Position numbers and translations under genes: made by a program. A stretch of DNA of 64,000 bases from Cellvibrio japonicus Ueda107 (lineage in GTDB: Bacteria; Pseudomonadota; Gammaproteobacteria; Pseudomonadales; Cellvibrionaceae): positions 1 to 64,000 of the forward strand of contig NC_010995.1 of the NCBI RefSeq assembly GCF_000019225.1, read 5' to 3'. Positions 44,404-53,845 of the stretch are shown piece after piece; the stretch's first letter is position 1, and every line of letters begins with the position of its first letter. Under the pieces are notes generated by a model. It was not told the origin of the DNA. It was given only the letters and a program-made list of their open reading frames with translations, and did no database searches.

Positions 44404-45153
44404 TCAGGCAGCAGGTGTAGGCAGTTGGCCATCTATCAAAAAATCAGCCAGGGGAAAGCGGATAATGTCCTTGCTGCCCAGTTGCTTGAAAGAAACATCA
44501 TTGGCACTTAACTCGCATAACCATTGGGTTATTTCCCTGGGTTTCTTTTGTGCCAGTGCCCTTGGTGTGAACAACCCAATACACCTGTTGCGCTCGGGAT
44601 CGCGTGCGGATGTGTATTCAAATGCGTCTACCCCCGATGTGCGCATATCACTACCCAATTGTTGGGTGGCGGAATAATCCTGCGGGTGGGTGAGTTGTGG
44701 CTGGTATTGATCGAACGGCAGGGTTTGCAGTCGAATGCCGCGCGCACTCGCGTAATCCACACAAAATAAACTGTGTGCACTGGTGATGCTGGGCTTCACC
44801 GGTGCTGCGTTTATGGAATACCAAAATACGAAACGGTAATAGGCCGATTCAGCCAGCGTTGCTTGTGTGTTGCAGCCGGCGTAGAAAATACCCGGCTCAT
44901 GGACGCGCCCGAAACGCGAGCCCCATTGCAGGGGCGGATAGCGAAAAGGGGTTTTGAGCAGGTAGTGATAACTATCGCACTGGGCCGGGTAGGGCGGTTT
45001 TACCCCGTCGAGTAATTCTTCCAGCAGGGCTTGTTCTTCCAGGTTATCCACATAACCCAGGGTGGCGATTTGCTCCTGGCTTTCCACCAGGCGCCAGGCG
45101 GTGCCGGCGATAGTCTGGATGTGCTGCGCTCCCTGGCAGTCTTGCCAAATCAT
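44404..45153 (-). CDS. RES-domain toxin
   Basis: A 249-residue RES-family protein. Conserved residues of the fold are visible: Arg83 in FGRVHE, Tyr91 in GIFYAG, Glu102 in TLAESAYYR and Ser182 in YTSARD. Characterised RES toxins deplete NAD+ and are paired with Xre-type antitoxins. The start ATG overlaps the antitoxin stop by one base (TAATG), the classic two-gene arrangement. At 249 residues it is longer than typical RES toxins (about 150-190) because of an N-terminal extension. Confidence 0.9.
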   Translation of the reverse strand: MIWQDCQGAQHIQTIAGTAWRLVESQEQIATLGYVDNLEEQALLEELLDGVKPPYPAQCDSYHYLLKTPFRYPPLQWGSRFGRVHEPGIFYAGCNTQATLAESAYYRFVFWYSINAAPVKPSITSAHSLFCVDYASARGIRLQTLPFDQYQPQLTHPQDYSATQQLGSDMRTSGVDAFEYTSARDPERNRCIGLFTPRALAQKKPREITQWLCELSANDVSFKQLGSKDIIRFPLADFLIDGQLPTPAA

Positions 45154-45524
45154 TACACCTTGCCTCGCAGTGCATCCACGAATTGCAGCACCTGGATCAA
45201 CCCCTGAATCGTTTCTATCTGGCGTGCGGGAATGCCGCCGGTGACCTGGTTGGGGTTGTGCATAAAGTGTCTGATCCAGTCTTTATCGCCGCCGGTAAGG
45301 GCAAAAAGCGCGCGGGCAATGCGAATCAGCAGCAGCGCCAGTTCGCCCTGCTTGGAGCCGGGGTCCAGGTTGAGGTTTTGCTTGAGTCGACTGATGGCCG
45401 TGCGGTGCATCCCCAATACTGCACCCAGTTCGGCTTGTTTTAACCCGAGCTGGTCGGCTGCGTTTAACACGGCTTTGGCAAGTACAGTCGCTGGTTCGGG
45501 CGTTGCTTGGGTAAGTGCAGACAT
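45153..45524 (-). CDS. Xre/MbcA/ParS-type antitoxin
   Basis: A 123-residue antitoxin. GGAGG five bases upstream decides ATG 45524 (MSALTQATPE) over an earlier ATG at 45557. An N-terminal Xre-like helix-turn-helix (about 30-55, LGLKQAELGAVLGMHRTAISRLK) is followed by the C-terminal toxin-binding domain (formerly DUF2384; DKDWIRHFMHNPNQVTGGIPARQI). It should neutralise the RES toxin and autorepress the operon. Confidence 0.9.
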   Translation of the reverse strand: MSALTQATPEPATVLAKAVLNAADQLGLKQAELGAVLGMHRTAISRLKQNLNLDPGSKQGELALLLIRIARALFALTGGDKDWIRHFMHNPNQVTGGIPARQIETIQGLIQVLQFVDALRGKV

Positions 45525-45585
45525 AACACCTCCAAAATGTTCAATATGCACATACAATAAGTGGTTTGTGCGAAATAAACAAGTT

Positions 45586-46047
45586 CTAAACAGGTAAGGC
45601 TGTCTTATCTACCGGTGATTTGAGTACAAACGATGAATGCACACCGCTGACACCTTCTATACGGGTGAGCTTCTGCAGCAGGAACTGTTGATAGGCATCC
45701 ATATCTTTCACGATGACTTTCAACAGATAATCGGCGGATTGGCCGGTAATCAGGTGGCATTCCAGCACTTCCGGGTAGGCGGCGACGGTGTTTTCGAAGG
45801 CGTCAAAGCGGTCGGGGGTGTGTTTATCCATGCTGATCTGGATAAAGGACACCAGGGTGAGCCCCAGCTTGCGCGCATTGAGCAGGGCGACATAACCGTC
45901 GATCAGCCCGGACTCTTCCAGTGCCCGCACCCGGCGCAGGCAGGGAGAGGGGGAGAGACTGATACTGTCGGCCAATTCCTGGTTAGAGATGCGGCCATTG
46001 CGCTGCAGGGCCTCCAGGATCAAACGGTCATAGCGATCGAGTTCCAT
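45586..46047 (-). CDS. Lrp/AsnC-family transcriptional regulator
   Basis: A 153-residue regulator starting MELDRYDRLILEALQRNGRIS; an in-frame upstream start at 46143 lacks support. The N-terminal winged helix-turn-helix (NQELADSISLSPSPCLRRVRALEESGLI) is followed by the amino-acid-binding RAM/AsnC domain (about 68-145, LECHLITGQSADYLLKVIVKDMDAYQQFL). It is divergent from leuA, so regulation of leucine synthesis or another amino-acid response is likely, but the effector is unknown. Confidence 0.93.
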   Translation of the reverse strand: MELDRYDRLILEALQRNGRISNQELADSISLSPSPCLRRVRALEESGLIDGYVALLNARKLGLTLVSFIQISMDKHTPDRFDAFENTVAAYPEVLECHLITGQSADYLLKVIVKDMDAYQQFLLQKLTRIEGVSGVHSSFVLKSPVDKTALPV

Positions 46048-46478
46048 AGCGGTAAATCCAAGGTAATGAGCATAAATTGCCAATAAAAAACAATAATAGG
46101 CAATATTATTGTTTAAATGATCGTTTGAAAACAATCTTGGCAATCATCTGCCATAGGCATTCCCCTATACTGACCAACATGCTGATAAAAGCCCCGGCGC
46201 TACCCGCGCGGGTTTTTGGGGTTTCCGCCGGTGTGACAGCACCACTGGAAATCCTGGCCTCTTACCCTGAGGCCAGTGTCCAGACCAGCCGAATCAGCCA
46301 AAACCGCAAGACCCACTACAGCAGTACACAAGAACTACACAGCTCGGGGCCTCTGGAATGCTTGCCTGGCAGGCGTTTTCAGAGGACTCCAAACAACCGG
46401 ACTTATATATTAGAGCGACGTTCTAAACCGCGTTGCCAGAACAGCAACCTTAGCCAGGCAAAAACTTCGGAGTCGATC
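46048..46478. other. Lrp-leuA divergent intergenic region and leuA leader
   Basis: A 431-bp region. It holds an 8-bp perfect hairpin CTGGCCTC-N7-GAGGCCAG (46254-46276) and ACCC-GCGC-GGGT followed by a T run (46202-46217), which could be attenuator-type structures. The leuA frame stays open through 46077-46478 without stops, but the encoded sequence has no resemblance to LeuA and no clear ribosome binding site, so I treat it as untranslated leader. Confidence 0.45.
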
Positions 46479-48146
46479 ATGCTTGCCAACCCATCCACCA
46501 AGTACCAGCGTTTTGTCGGCGTTTCCTTACCCGACCGCCAATGGCCGAACCACCACATTGAAAAACCGCCCATTTGGATGAGCACAGACCTGCGCGATGG
46601 TAACCAGGCGCTGATTGATCCCATGTCGGTACAAACTAAATTGCGCATGTTCAAAGAATTGGTCGCGATTGGTTTTAAGGAAATCGAAATCGGTTTCCCC
46701 TCGGCGAGTGAAATTGATTACAACTTTACCCGTATGTTGATCGAGGAAAATTTAATTCCCGATGACGTCACCATTGAAGTATTAGTGCAAGCGCGCTACG
46801 ACTTGATTGAAAAGACTGTACAGAGTTTGCGCGGTGCCAGGCGTGCAATTTTGCACATGTATAACCCGCTGGCGCCAGCATTCCGTAAAATCGTGTATAA
46901 CACCGATAAAGAGGGTGTGAAAAAAATTGCCTTGCAAGGGACCCAATGGTGTAAGGAATTAACGGCGCAGGCACCGGAAGTGGATTGGACTTTCCAGTAT
47001 TCCCCGGAAGTGTTTTCGTCCACCGAAATTGAATTTGTCAAAGAAGTCTGCGACGCGGTGGTAGAGATCTGGAATCCATCGCCACAGAAAAAAATTATTC
47101 TGAATTTACCGGCTACGGTGGAAATGAATACACCTAATACCTATGCCGACCAGATCGAGTGGATTCACCGCAATATCCACCGTCGCGATTCCATTGTGAT
47201 CAGTGTGCATCCGCACAACGATCGCGGTACGGCAGTGGCAGCGGCAGAGTTGGCGGTGATGGCGGGTGCCGATCGTGTCGAAGGTTGTTTATTCGGTAAC
47301 GGTGAGCGTACCGGTAACGTGGATTTGGTCACCCTCGCGTTGAATTTGTATTCGCAAGGGGTGCATCCCGGTTTGGATTTTTCCGATATCGATAAAGTGC
47401 GCAAGTTGCACGAAGAGTGCACCCAGTTGCCGGTTCATCCGCGCCATCCCTATGCGGGTGAATTGGTGTTCACCGCCTTTTCCGGTTCGCACCAGGATGC
47501 CATCAAGAAAGGTTTTGCGGTGCAGAAAAAAGATACCCTGTGGGAAGTCCCCTATTTGCCGATTGATCCGGCCGATTTAAATCGCAGTTACGATGCGGTA
47601 GTGCGTGTGAATGCACAATCCGGTAAAGGCGGCGTGAGCTTCCTGTTGCAACAGGAAGCCGGTTTGCAGTTGCCGCGTCGCTTGCAGATTGAATTCAGCT
47701 CGGTAGTACAAAAGGTCAGTGACAGCACCGGTAAGGAAGTAAAAGCCAGCGATATTGCGCGAATTTTTAATGAAGAATATTTTGCGGTGAATTCACCTAT
47801 CACTTACCAATCCAGCAAGTTCACCGAGCAGGACGATACCCATCAGGTGGATATTGTTATCCATGCGCAACACCAAAATAAAACGGTGGAAATCAGTGGC
47901 AGTGGCAACGGCCCCATCGACGCCGCCGCCCATGCGATCAGCCAGTTTATTGATACGGAGGTTAACGTCATTGACTATCACGAGCACTCCGTTGGTGAGG
48001 GCTCCGATGTGGTGGCAGTCACTTATGTGGAAATCAAAGTGAAAAACGGCAAACCAGTTTACGGTGTGGGACAGGATCGCAACATTATTACGTCGGCGGT
48101 AAAAGCACTGATTAATGGTGTGAATCGCAGCGGGGCGGTGAGTTAA
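46479..48146 (+). CDS. leuA: 2-isopropylmalate synthase
   Basis: LeuA condenses 2-ketoisovalerate with acetyl-CoA, the first committed step of leucine synthesis. The start MLANPSTKYQRF at 46479 is supported by GGAG at 46469-46472 and gives 555 residues, the length of the longer LeuA class (DsrA-like HMGL domain, communication domain, C-terminal regulatory domain). The active-site STDLRDGNQAL (residues 35-45; Arg39, Asp40) and metal-binding HPHNDRGTAVAA are intact. The C-terminal LeuA allosteric dimerisation domain (about 430-550) suggests leucine feedback control. Confidence 0.96.
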   Translation: MLANPSTKYQRFVGVSLPDRQWPNHHIEKPPIWMSTDLRDGNQALIDPMSVQTKLRMFKELVAIGFKEIEIGFPSASEIDYNFTRMLIEENLIPDDVTIEVLVQARYDLIEKTVQSLRGARRAILHMYNPLAPAFRKIVYNTDKEGVKKIALQGTQWCKELTAQAPEVDWTFQYSPEVFSSTEIEFVKEVCDAVVEIWNPSPQKKIILNLPATVEMNTPNTYADQIEWIHRNIHRRDSIVISVHPHNDRGTAVAAAELAVMAGADRVEGCLFGNGERTGNVDLVTLALNLYSQGVHPGLDFSDIDKVRKLHEECTQLPVHPRHPYAGELVFTAFSGSHQDAIKKGFAVQKKDTLWEVPYLPIDPADLNRSYDAVVRVNAQSGKGGVSFLLQQEAGLQLPRRLQIEFSSVVQKVSDSTGKEVKASDIARIFNEEYFAVNSPITYQSSKFTEQDDTHQVDIVIHAQHQNKTVEISGSGNGPIDAAAHAISQFIDTEVNVIDYHEHSVGEGSDVVAVTYVEIKVKNGKPVYGVGQDRNIITSAVKALINGVNRSGAVS

Positions 48147-48169
48147 TTTACTGAAAAAATTGCTGGTTT

Positions 48170-48207
48170 AAAAAGCGCAGCCCTATTTAAGGGGTTGCGC
48201 TTTTTTT
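48170..48207 (+). terminator. Rho-independent terminator of leuA
   Basis: AAAAGCGCA-GCCC (48171-48183) pairs with GGGGTTGCGCTTTT around an AT-rich loop and ends in seven Ts (48201-48207). It lies 25 bp after the leuA stop. Confidence 0.85.
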
Positions 48208-48660
48208 ATAGGGTATTGCCTGAATAGTGAATAGGACATCAATGGTTATGAGGTGTATTTGGCACGTAGGGTATTTTTAATAAGCGATTAATGCAAAAAT
48301 GCAATTTGTGGCGCCAATTTAAAGTGCAGTAAAAATTCCCACAGAATAATTAACCAAAACATAAAAGGTTAATTGTTATTTCTTAATTACCCCATAGTCA
48401 TAAACAAAATCCCATCGTGTATTTGCTTCCTATAATCCATTAAGCCCCAGCTGGCTTGATAGTTATAACAATAATTAGTGTTTCATTATTTATTCCATCT
48501 TTATTACGCCGTTTGAAAAGCACTGCATAAAAAGCAGATTTTCTTTTTTTGTGCGTATTTAAACGCCATAGACCATAGCGATAACCATTGGCATTTTCCC
48601 AGACCGGCAAAGTGAACTTGCGGTTTATTTCCCCCCATGAACCAAGTAGAGGTGACTGTT
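48208..48660. other. Intergenic region upstream of catalase-peroxidase
   Basis: About 450 bp, AT-rich, presumably carrying the katG promoter. I could not identify a convincing OxyR site, small RNA or coding sequence in it. Confidence 0.4.
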
Positions 48661-50883
48661 ATGTTTAAAAAAACGAAACCACGGATATCTATATTGGCGC
48701 TGACAATATCATGCGCTATCTACTCTGGCGCCGCTCTGGCGCAGGATGCAGCGAATAGCAATAAATTTTGGTGGCCTGAGCAGCTGAACCTCAGCCCGTT
48801 GCGCCAGCATGGGGTGGAGTCCAATCCTATGGGCAGCACATTTAATTATGCGCAAGCATTTAAAAAACTGGACTTGAATGCGGTGAAGGCAGATATCAAA
48901 GCCTTGATGACCCAATCGCAGGATTGGTGGCCGGCGGATTATGGCCACTATGGTCCGTTTTTTATTCGCATGGCCTGGCATAGTGCAGGGACTTACCGCA
49001 TTTATGATGGCCGCGGTGGAGCCGGTGGTGGCCAGCAGCGCTTTGAACCGCTGAACAGTTGGCCGGATAACGTGAACCTGGATAGGGCGCGCCGTTTGCT
49101 GTGGCCGATCAAACAAAAATACGGCAGCAGCATTTCCTGGGCGGATTTGATGGTGCTGACCGGTAATGTGGCACTGGAGTCCATGGGGTTTAAAACCTTT
49201 GGTTTTGCCGGTGGTCGCCAGGATGATTGGGAAGCAGATACGGTGTATTGGGGCCCCGAGAAAAAATGGCTGGACGACAAACGCTATAGCGGTGATCGCA
49301 CATTGGAAAAACCACTTGCCGCCGTGCAAATGGGACTGATCTATGTGAATCCCGAAGGCCCTAATGGTGTGCCCGATCCATTGCTGGCGGCCAAAGATAT
49401 TCGCGATACTTTTGGCCGTATGGCAATGAACGATGAAGAAACGGTAGCGTTGATTGCGGGTGGACATACCTTTGGTAAAGCCCATGGCGCACATAAGCCG
49501 GAAACCTGTTTGGGTAAAGAGCCAGCAGCGGCGGGTATTGAAGAGCAGGGCCTGGGCTGGACCAATAAATGCGGTAAGGGTAATGCAGAAGACACTATCA
49601 CCAGCGGCCTGGAGGGCGCATGGTCGGTAAACCCTATCGCCTGGACAACACAATACCTCGATAACCTGTTTGCGTTTGAGTGGGTGCAAGTTCGCAGTCC
49701 GGCCGGTGCTGTCCAGTGGATTCCCAAAGATGGTCAGGCGGCGAACCTGGTGCCTGATGCACACGATAAAACCAAGCGCCACGCCCCGATCATGTTTACT
49801 ACGGATCTGGCTTTAAAAGAAGATCCGGAATATCGCAAGATTTCACTGCGCTTTAAGGAAAATCCCAAGGAATTTGAATTGGCGTTTGCCAAAGCCTGGT
49901 TCAAGTTAACACACCGCGATATGGGCCCGCGTGTGCGTTATCTGGGCAATGAAGTCCCTGGTGAAATTTTACTGTGGCAAGATCCGGTGCCGGAGGTCGA
50001 TCACCCGCTGATTGATGCAGCTGATATTACCAAACTGAAATCCAGCCTGCTGTCCTCGGGGTTAAGTAGCGCTGAGTTGGTTAGGACGGCATGGGCGGCA
50101 GCAGCCAGTTTTCGCGGTACGGATTTGCGCGGCGGTGCCAATGGTGCGCGTATTCGCCTTGCGCCGCAAAACACCTGGGCAGTGAACAATCCCAGGGAGC
50201 TTAACCGCGCGTTAACGCGTTTGGAAAAGGTTCAGGGCGATTTTAATAAGGCATCAACCGGTGGCAAAAAAGTATCGCTGGCGGATGTGATTGTGTTGGG
50301 TGGTGTTGCAGCGGTAGAGCAGGCCGCGAAGAAGGCCGGATATGCGGTTGAAGTGCCTTTTATACCAGGTCGTACCGATGCCAGCCAGGCCCAAACGGAT
50401 GTGACCTCCTTTGCCGTGTTGGAGCCAACGGCGGATGGATTCCGCAATTACTATGCAAAAGACAACACGTTGCCGCCAACTGACATGCTGGTCGAGCGCG
50501 CCAACCTGCTTACACTGACGGTTCCTGAAATGACGGTATTGGTGGGTGGTTTGCGTGTGTTGGGTGCTAATAGCGATGCTGCCAAAAACGGTATTTTTAC
50601 CGATAAGCCTGGTACCCTCAGCAATGACTTCTTTATCAATCTGCTGGATATGTCCACCCAGTGGCGCAAGTCGGCTAAAACCGGGGGGTTGTATGAGGGG
50701 CTGGATCGCAAGACCGGCAAACTGAAATGGACGGCAACCCCAGTCGACTTGATCTTTGGTTCCCACTCCGAGTTGCGTGCGGTGGCGGAAGTTTATGCAG
50801 CCAATGACGGGCAGGAGAAATTTGTCAATGATTTCGTCAAGGCCTGGCACAAGGTCATGATGCTTGATCGTTTTGATTGGTAA
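48661..50883 (+). CDS. katG: Exported catalase-peroxidase
   Basis: A bifunctional heme enzyme that destroys hydrogen peroxide. AGAGGTGA before ATG 48661 and the signal peptide MFKKTKPRISILALTI...ALA favour this start (740 residues) over ATG 48637. All key residues match M. tuberculosis KatG with an offset of one: Arg103, Trp106, His107 (distal), Tyr228 and Met254 (with Trp106 the Met-Tyr-Trp adduct) and proximal His269. Two peroxidase domains are present. Most KatG enzymes are cytoplasmic; the N-terminal signal marks this as a periplasmic KatP-like form. Confidence 0.94.
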   Translation: MFKKTKPRISILALTISCAIYSGAALAQDAANSNKFWWPEQLNLSPLRQHGVESNPMGSTFNYAQAFKKLDLNAVKADIKALMTQSQDWWPADYGHYGPFFIRMAWHSAGTYRIYDGRGGAGGGQQRFEPLNSWPDNVNLDRARRLLWPIKQKYGSSISWADLMVLTGNVALESMGFKTFGFAGGRQDDWEADTVYWGPEKKWLDDKRYSGDRTLEKPLAAVQMGLIYVNPEGPNGVPDPLLAAKDIRDTFGRMAMNDEETVALIAGGHTFGKAHGAHKPETCLGKEPAAAGIEEQGLGWTNKCGKGNAEDTITSGLEGAWSVNPIAWTTQYLDNLFAFEWVQVRSPAGAVQWIPKDGQAANLVPDAHDKTKRHAPIMFTTDLALKEDPEYRKISLRFKENPKEFELAFAKAWFKLTHRDMGPRVRYLGNEVPGEILLWQDPVPEVDHPLIDAADITKLKSSLLSSGLSSAELVRTAWAAAASFRGTDLRGGANGARIRLAPQNTWAVNNPRELNRALTRLEKVQGDFNKASTGGKKVSLADVIVLGGVAAVEQAAKKAGYAVEVPFIPGRTDASQAQTDVTSFAVLEPTADGFRNYYAKDNTLPPTDMLVERANLLTLTVPEMTVLVGGLRVLGANSDAAKNGIFTDKPGTLSNDFFINLLDMSTQWRKSAKTGGLYEGLDRKTGKLKWTATPVDLIFGSHSELRAVAEVYAANDGQEKFVNDFVKAWHKVMMLDRFDW

Positions 50884-51332
50884 TATTGTTGAAGCGTTCT
50901 TTACTGATGGCGCTTGCTTGCTTTTTCCCCCGAATATCCGGCGGCAGGAGTGGGTAAGCGCCGTTTTTGCTTGACTGGGGTGTGTGTAGGTACATCGCAT
51001 CCCGGCTTATCTCGCCGCCACATAGGTTTTGCCCTCCGATTATTGGATACTGATAAAAATATCGAAATACTGAATCCAATCGACATCCTGGTAGCATCCA
51101 AACCCCGGCAGGCCCAAGGCGTTTGTTTTGGGACTGACCCATAAGGCCAATATCGTCACCCAACACTTTGTGTCGGTGTCCAGATAACTATAAGCACAGC
51201 AAGGAAACCCCTGACATGATCAAATCACCCTACGCCAGTATCAACCACTACCTGGTAGAAACACCGCTCGATATTCCCCACCGGATGCACCCATTTACTT
51301 ATCCGGAAACAAGGAATAGAGGTTAATTCACT
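50884..51332. other. Intergenic region before the ABC export cluster
   Basis: About 450 bp. The only possible coding element is a 36-codon frame at 51216-51326 (separate entry). No terminator with a clear U tract or known RNA was recognised; the plus-strand open frame at 50914-51144 has no protein-like character. Confidence 0.4.
51216..51326 (+). CDS. Possible 36-aa small protein upstream of permease genes
   Basis: ATG 51216 to TAA 51326 encodes a peptide starting MIKSPYASINHYLVETPLDI. AAGGAAA lies 11-17 bp upstream. It ends 7 bp before the first permease gene. No family or membrane segment is evident. It may be a leader peptide, a remnant of a displaced gene or chance. Confidence 0.3.
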   Translation: MIKSPYASINHYLVETPLDIPHRMHPFTYPETRNRG

Positions 51333-52565
51333 ATGGATAGCTTGCAGGAAATTCTCTACACGCTGCGCTGCAATAAGTTGCGCACAATACTCACCGCCTT
51401 TGGTGTTTTTTGGGGCATTTTGATGTTGGTGCTTTTATTGGGGGCTGGGCGGGGTTTTCAAAATGGTGTGATGGCCGGATTCGGTAATAATGTCATGGAC
51501 TTTATTATGGTCTACCCAGGGACAACGGCGGTGGCTTACCAGGGATTAGGTGTAGGCCGGGGTATCCAGCTCCGGGAAGACGATGTTGCGGCTATCCAGC
51601 ACCAGATTCCCGGTATTCGCTCCATGTCACCAGCGGTCAATATGGGATCAGTCCAGGTCATCCATGACAGGAAAACCGGCGAGTTTGAGCTTATGGGTGT
51701 TGCGGATGAATTTTTTATGATCAAGACCGCGATTGACTTTAACCATGGCCGGGTTATGTCGAGCCTTGATGAAAAAGAAATTCGGAAAATTGCCTTGATT
51801 GGCAATACCGTTGCCGAACGTTTGTTTAATGACGATAGGCCCATTGGTAAAACCATTCAGGTAAAAGGGGTGGTTCTGACGGTCGTTGGTGTGTTTACCG
51901 ATAAAGACAATAACGGTCGCGCATCCAATCGCGTTTATATTCCTATTTCCACGTATCAAAAAGTCTTTGGTGGCGGTAACCAGATAGGTGAAATCTGGTT
52001 GCGCCCCAATGCAGTGACCGATGGATTTGAATTGGAAAAACGCGTGGTGGAGTTGCTCAAGCAACGGCACCAGATTGCGCCGGAAGATCGCCGCGCTATT
52101 AATGCCTTCAATATGGCGGAGCCGGCAAAAGCAGTGGCGGGATTATTTTGGGCGATTAATGGATTTATTTGGTTTGTGGGATTGGGGACCTTGACTGCCG
52201 GAATTGTGGGCGTGAGCAATATTATGATTATTACCGTCAAGGAGCGCTCGCGCGAAATTGGTATTCGCAAGGCGCTGGGAGCAACACCTTTTAATATTGT
52301 GGGAACACTGCTGCTGGAGTCTATTTTGGTAACCATGCTGGCAGGCTATTTGGGATTGGTGATGGGCGTTGCCCTGCTGGAACTGGTGGCGCTTGGGTTG
52401 CGCTCGGCAGGTGCAGAGCTTCCCTTTTTTAAAAGCCCGGAAATTGATTTCCAGATGGCAATCACGGCGATCATGCTGTTAGTCGGTGTTGGTGCCCTGG
52501 CTGGATTATTTCCGGCACTCAAGGCTGCCAAAATTATGCCGATTGAAGCCATGCGTGCCAATTAA
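51333..52565 (+). CDS. MacB/FtsX-type ABC permease, pair 1 type A
   Basis: A 410-residue permease of a MacB-like efflux system: N-terminal membrane helix (about 17-40), a periplasmic MacB_PCD domain (about 45-250) and three C-terminal helices in the FtsX domain (about 275-405), with the conserved REIGIRKALGATP motif. Paralogous to the gene at 55008 (MDSLQEILYTLR...N.MAEPA). No ATPase is fused or adjacent upstream; the likely ATPase is encoded at 54270. It starts an A-B permease pair. Confidence 0.92.
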   Translation: MDSLQEILYTLRCNKLRTILTAFGVFWGILMLVLLLGAGRGFQNGVMAGFGNNVMDFIMVYPGTTAVAYQGLGVGRGIQLREDDVAAIQHQIPGIRSMSPAVNMGSVQVIHDRKTGEFELMGVADEFFMIKTAIDFNHGRVMSSLDEKEIRKIALIGNTVAERLFNDDRPIGKTIQVKGVVLTVVGVFTDKDNNGRASNRVYIPISTYQKVFGGGNQIGEIWLRPNAVTDGFELEKRVVELLKQRHQIAPEDRRAINAFNMAEPAKAVAGLFWAINGFIWFVGLGTLTAGIVGVSNIMIITVKERSREIGIRKALGATPFNIVGTLLLESILVTMLAGYLGLVMGVALLELVALGLRSAGAELPFFKSPEIDFQMAITAIMLLVGVGALAGLFPALKAAKIMPIEAMRAN

Positions 52566-52576
52566 GGGAGCGTGCT

Positions 52577-53845
52577 ATGTTAATTGATACGCAAAAATGG
52601 CAGGAAATATTCTCGACCCTGGGGCGGCACAAACTGCGTACTGCATTGACAGCCTTTGGTGTCTTCTGGGGTATTTTTATGTTGACGGTATTATTGGGTG
52701 CGGGAAAAAGCCTGGAAGAGGGGGTTACCTCCAGCTTCCGCATGATTCCCAATTCGGTGTGGATGTGGCCACAGGGTAAAACCCAGGTTGCTTACCGTGG
52801 TATGCCGGTTGGCCGCCAGATTTCCCTGGACTCCGATGATATCCAGGCGATTCGCGACAATATTCCCAACGTTGATAAGATTTATCCGGAAAACAGCGTG
52901 GGTGTTTGGAATGGGGTACCGGTATACACTATCTACAAGGATCAGAACGGTGCCTTTGCTGTTAAGGGAACCCACGCCGGTATGGAAAACATGCACATGC
53001 AAAAAGTAACGCAAGGTCGCTATATCAACCTCATTGATGAAAAGCGGCGGCGCAAGGTGGCGGTTATCGGGCAGCGTATCAAGGAATTATTATTTGAGCC
53101 TGGCCAAAGTCCTATTGGCGAAACCATTACCATTGCCGGTATCAGCTTTCAGGTGGTGGGTGTTTACAAATCCAGCTCTACCGAAAATGTGAATGTCACC
53201 CAGGAAGAAATTGTATATATCCCCAACGATACCCTGCGCCAGGCGTTTAATCAAAAAGGTTGGATCAGCAGTTTTGGTGTGATACCCAAACAGGGTGTAC
53301 ATGCAGTGGTAGTTGAAAATGAAATCCGGGATTTTTTATATCAGCGCAAAAGAATCAGCCCGGATGACAAGGGAATTTTGGGCAGTTTTAACCTGCAAAC
53401 CGAATTTGAAAAAGTTTACGGCCTGTTTTACGGAATCCAGGTATTCAGTTGGATCGTTGCTATTGGCACGATTATGGCGGGTGCGATAGGTGTGGGTAAT
53501 ATCATGCTGATCGCCGTCAAAGAGCGCACGCGCGAAATTGGTTTGCGCAAGGCGCTGGGTGCTACGCCGTTTTCTATCGTGGCGATGATTGTACAGGAAT
53601 CGGTACTGATAACGGCTTTTGCCGGTTATTTGGGGTTGGTTGCTGGTGTTCTCATCCTTGAAGCGGTGAATCATGTGATTGCCGGAGCGGGTGGACGGAT
53701 AGGCATGTTTGGTTATTCCGACATCGATTTTGCCACCGCCTTGAGTGCACTGGCGGTGTTGGTGATCTCCGGCCTGCTGGCTTCACTCTTGCCCGCTGCC
53801 AAAGCCGCCAGCGTTAACCCCATAGTTGCTTTGCAGGATGAATGA
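52577..53845 (+). CDS. MacB/FtsX-type ABC permease, pair 1 type B
   Basis: A 422-residue permease beginning MLIDTQKWQEIFSTLG, 11 bp after the type A gene. It has the MacB topology: one N-terminal helix, a periplasmic domain (about 45-260) and a C-terminal FtsX domain with REIGLRKALGATP. Closely paralogous to the gene at 56246 and more distantly to the type A genes. A and B probably form a heterodimer in the inner membrane. Confidence 0.92.
   Translation: MLIDTQKWQEIFSTLGRHKLRTALTAFGVFWGIFMLTVLLGAGKSLEEGVTSSFRMIPNSVWMWPQGKTQVAYRGMPVGRQISLDSDDIQAIRDNIPNVDKIYPENSVGVWNGVPVYTIYKDQNGAFAVKGTHAGMENMHMQKVTQGRYINLIDEKRRRKVAVIGQRIKELLFEPGQSPIGETITIAGISFQVVGVYKSSSTENVNVTQEEIVYIPNDTLRQAFNQKGWISSFGVIPKQGVHAVVVENEIRDFLYQRKRISPDDKGILGSFNLQTEFEKVYGLFYGIQVFSWIVAIGTIMAGAIGVGNIMLIAVKERTREIGLRKALGATPFSIVAMIVQESVLITAFAGYLGLVAGVLILEAVNHVIAGAGGRIGMFGYSDIDFATALSALAVLVISGLLASLLPAAKAASVNPIVALQDE

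Noticed and set aside
46077..46478. Upstream in-frame extension of leuA
   Set aside because: The extension has no similarity to LeuA, and a clear ribosome binding site and canonical N-terminus lie at 46479.
48208..48660. OxyR-type operator upstream of katG
   Set aside because: ATAG/CTAT-like tetramers are present but not with the required spacing.
48709..49782. Minus-strand open frame of 357 codons under katG
   Set aside because: Antisense shadow of a gene with every catalytic residue intact.
50914..51144. Possible 76-aa gene after katG
   Set aside because: Composition is atypical, no ribosome binding site and no family resemblance.
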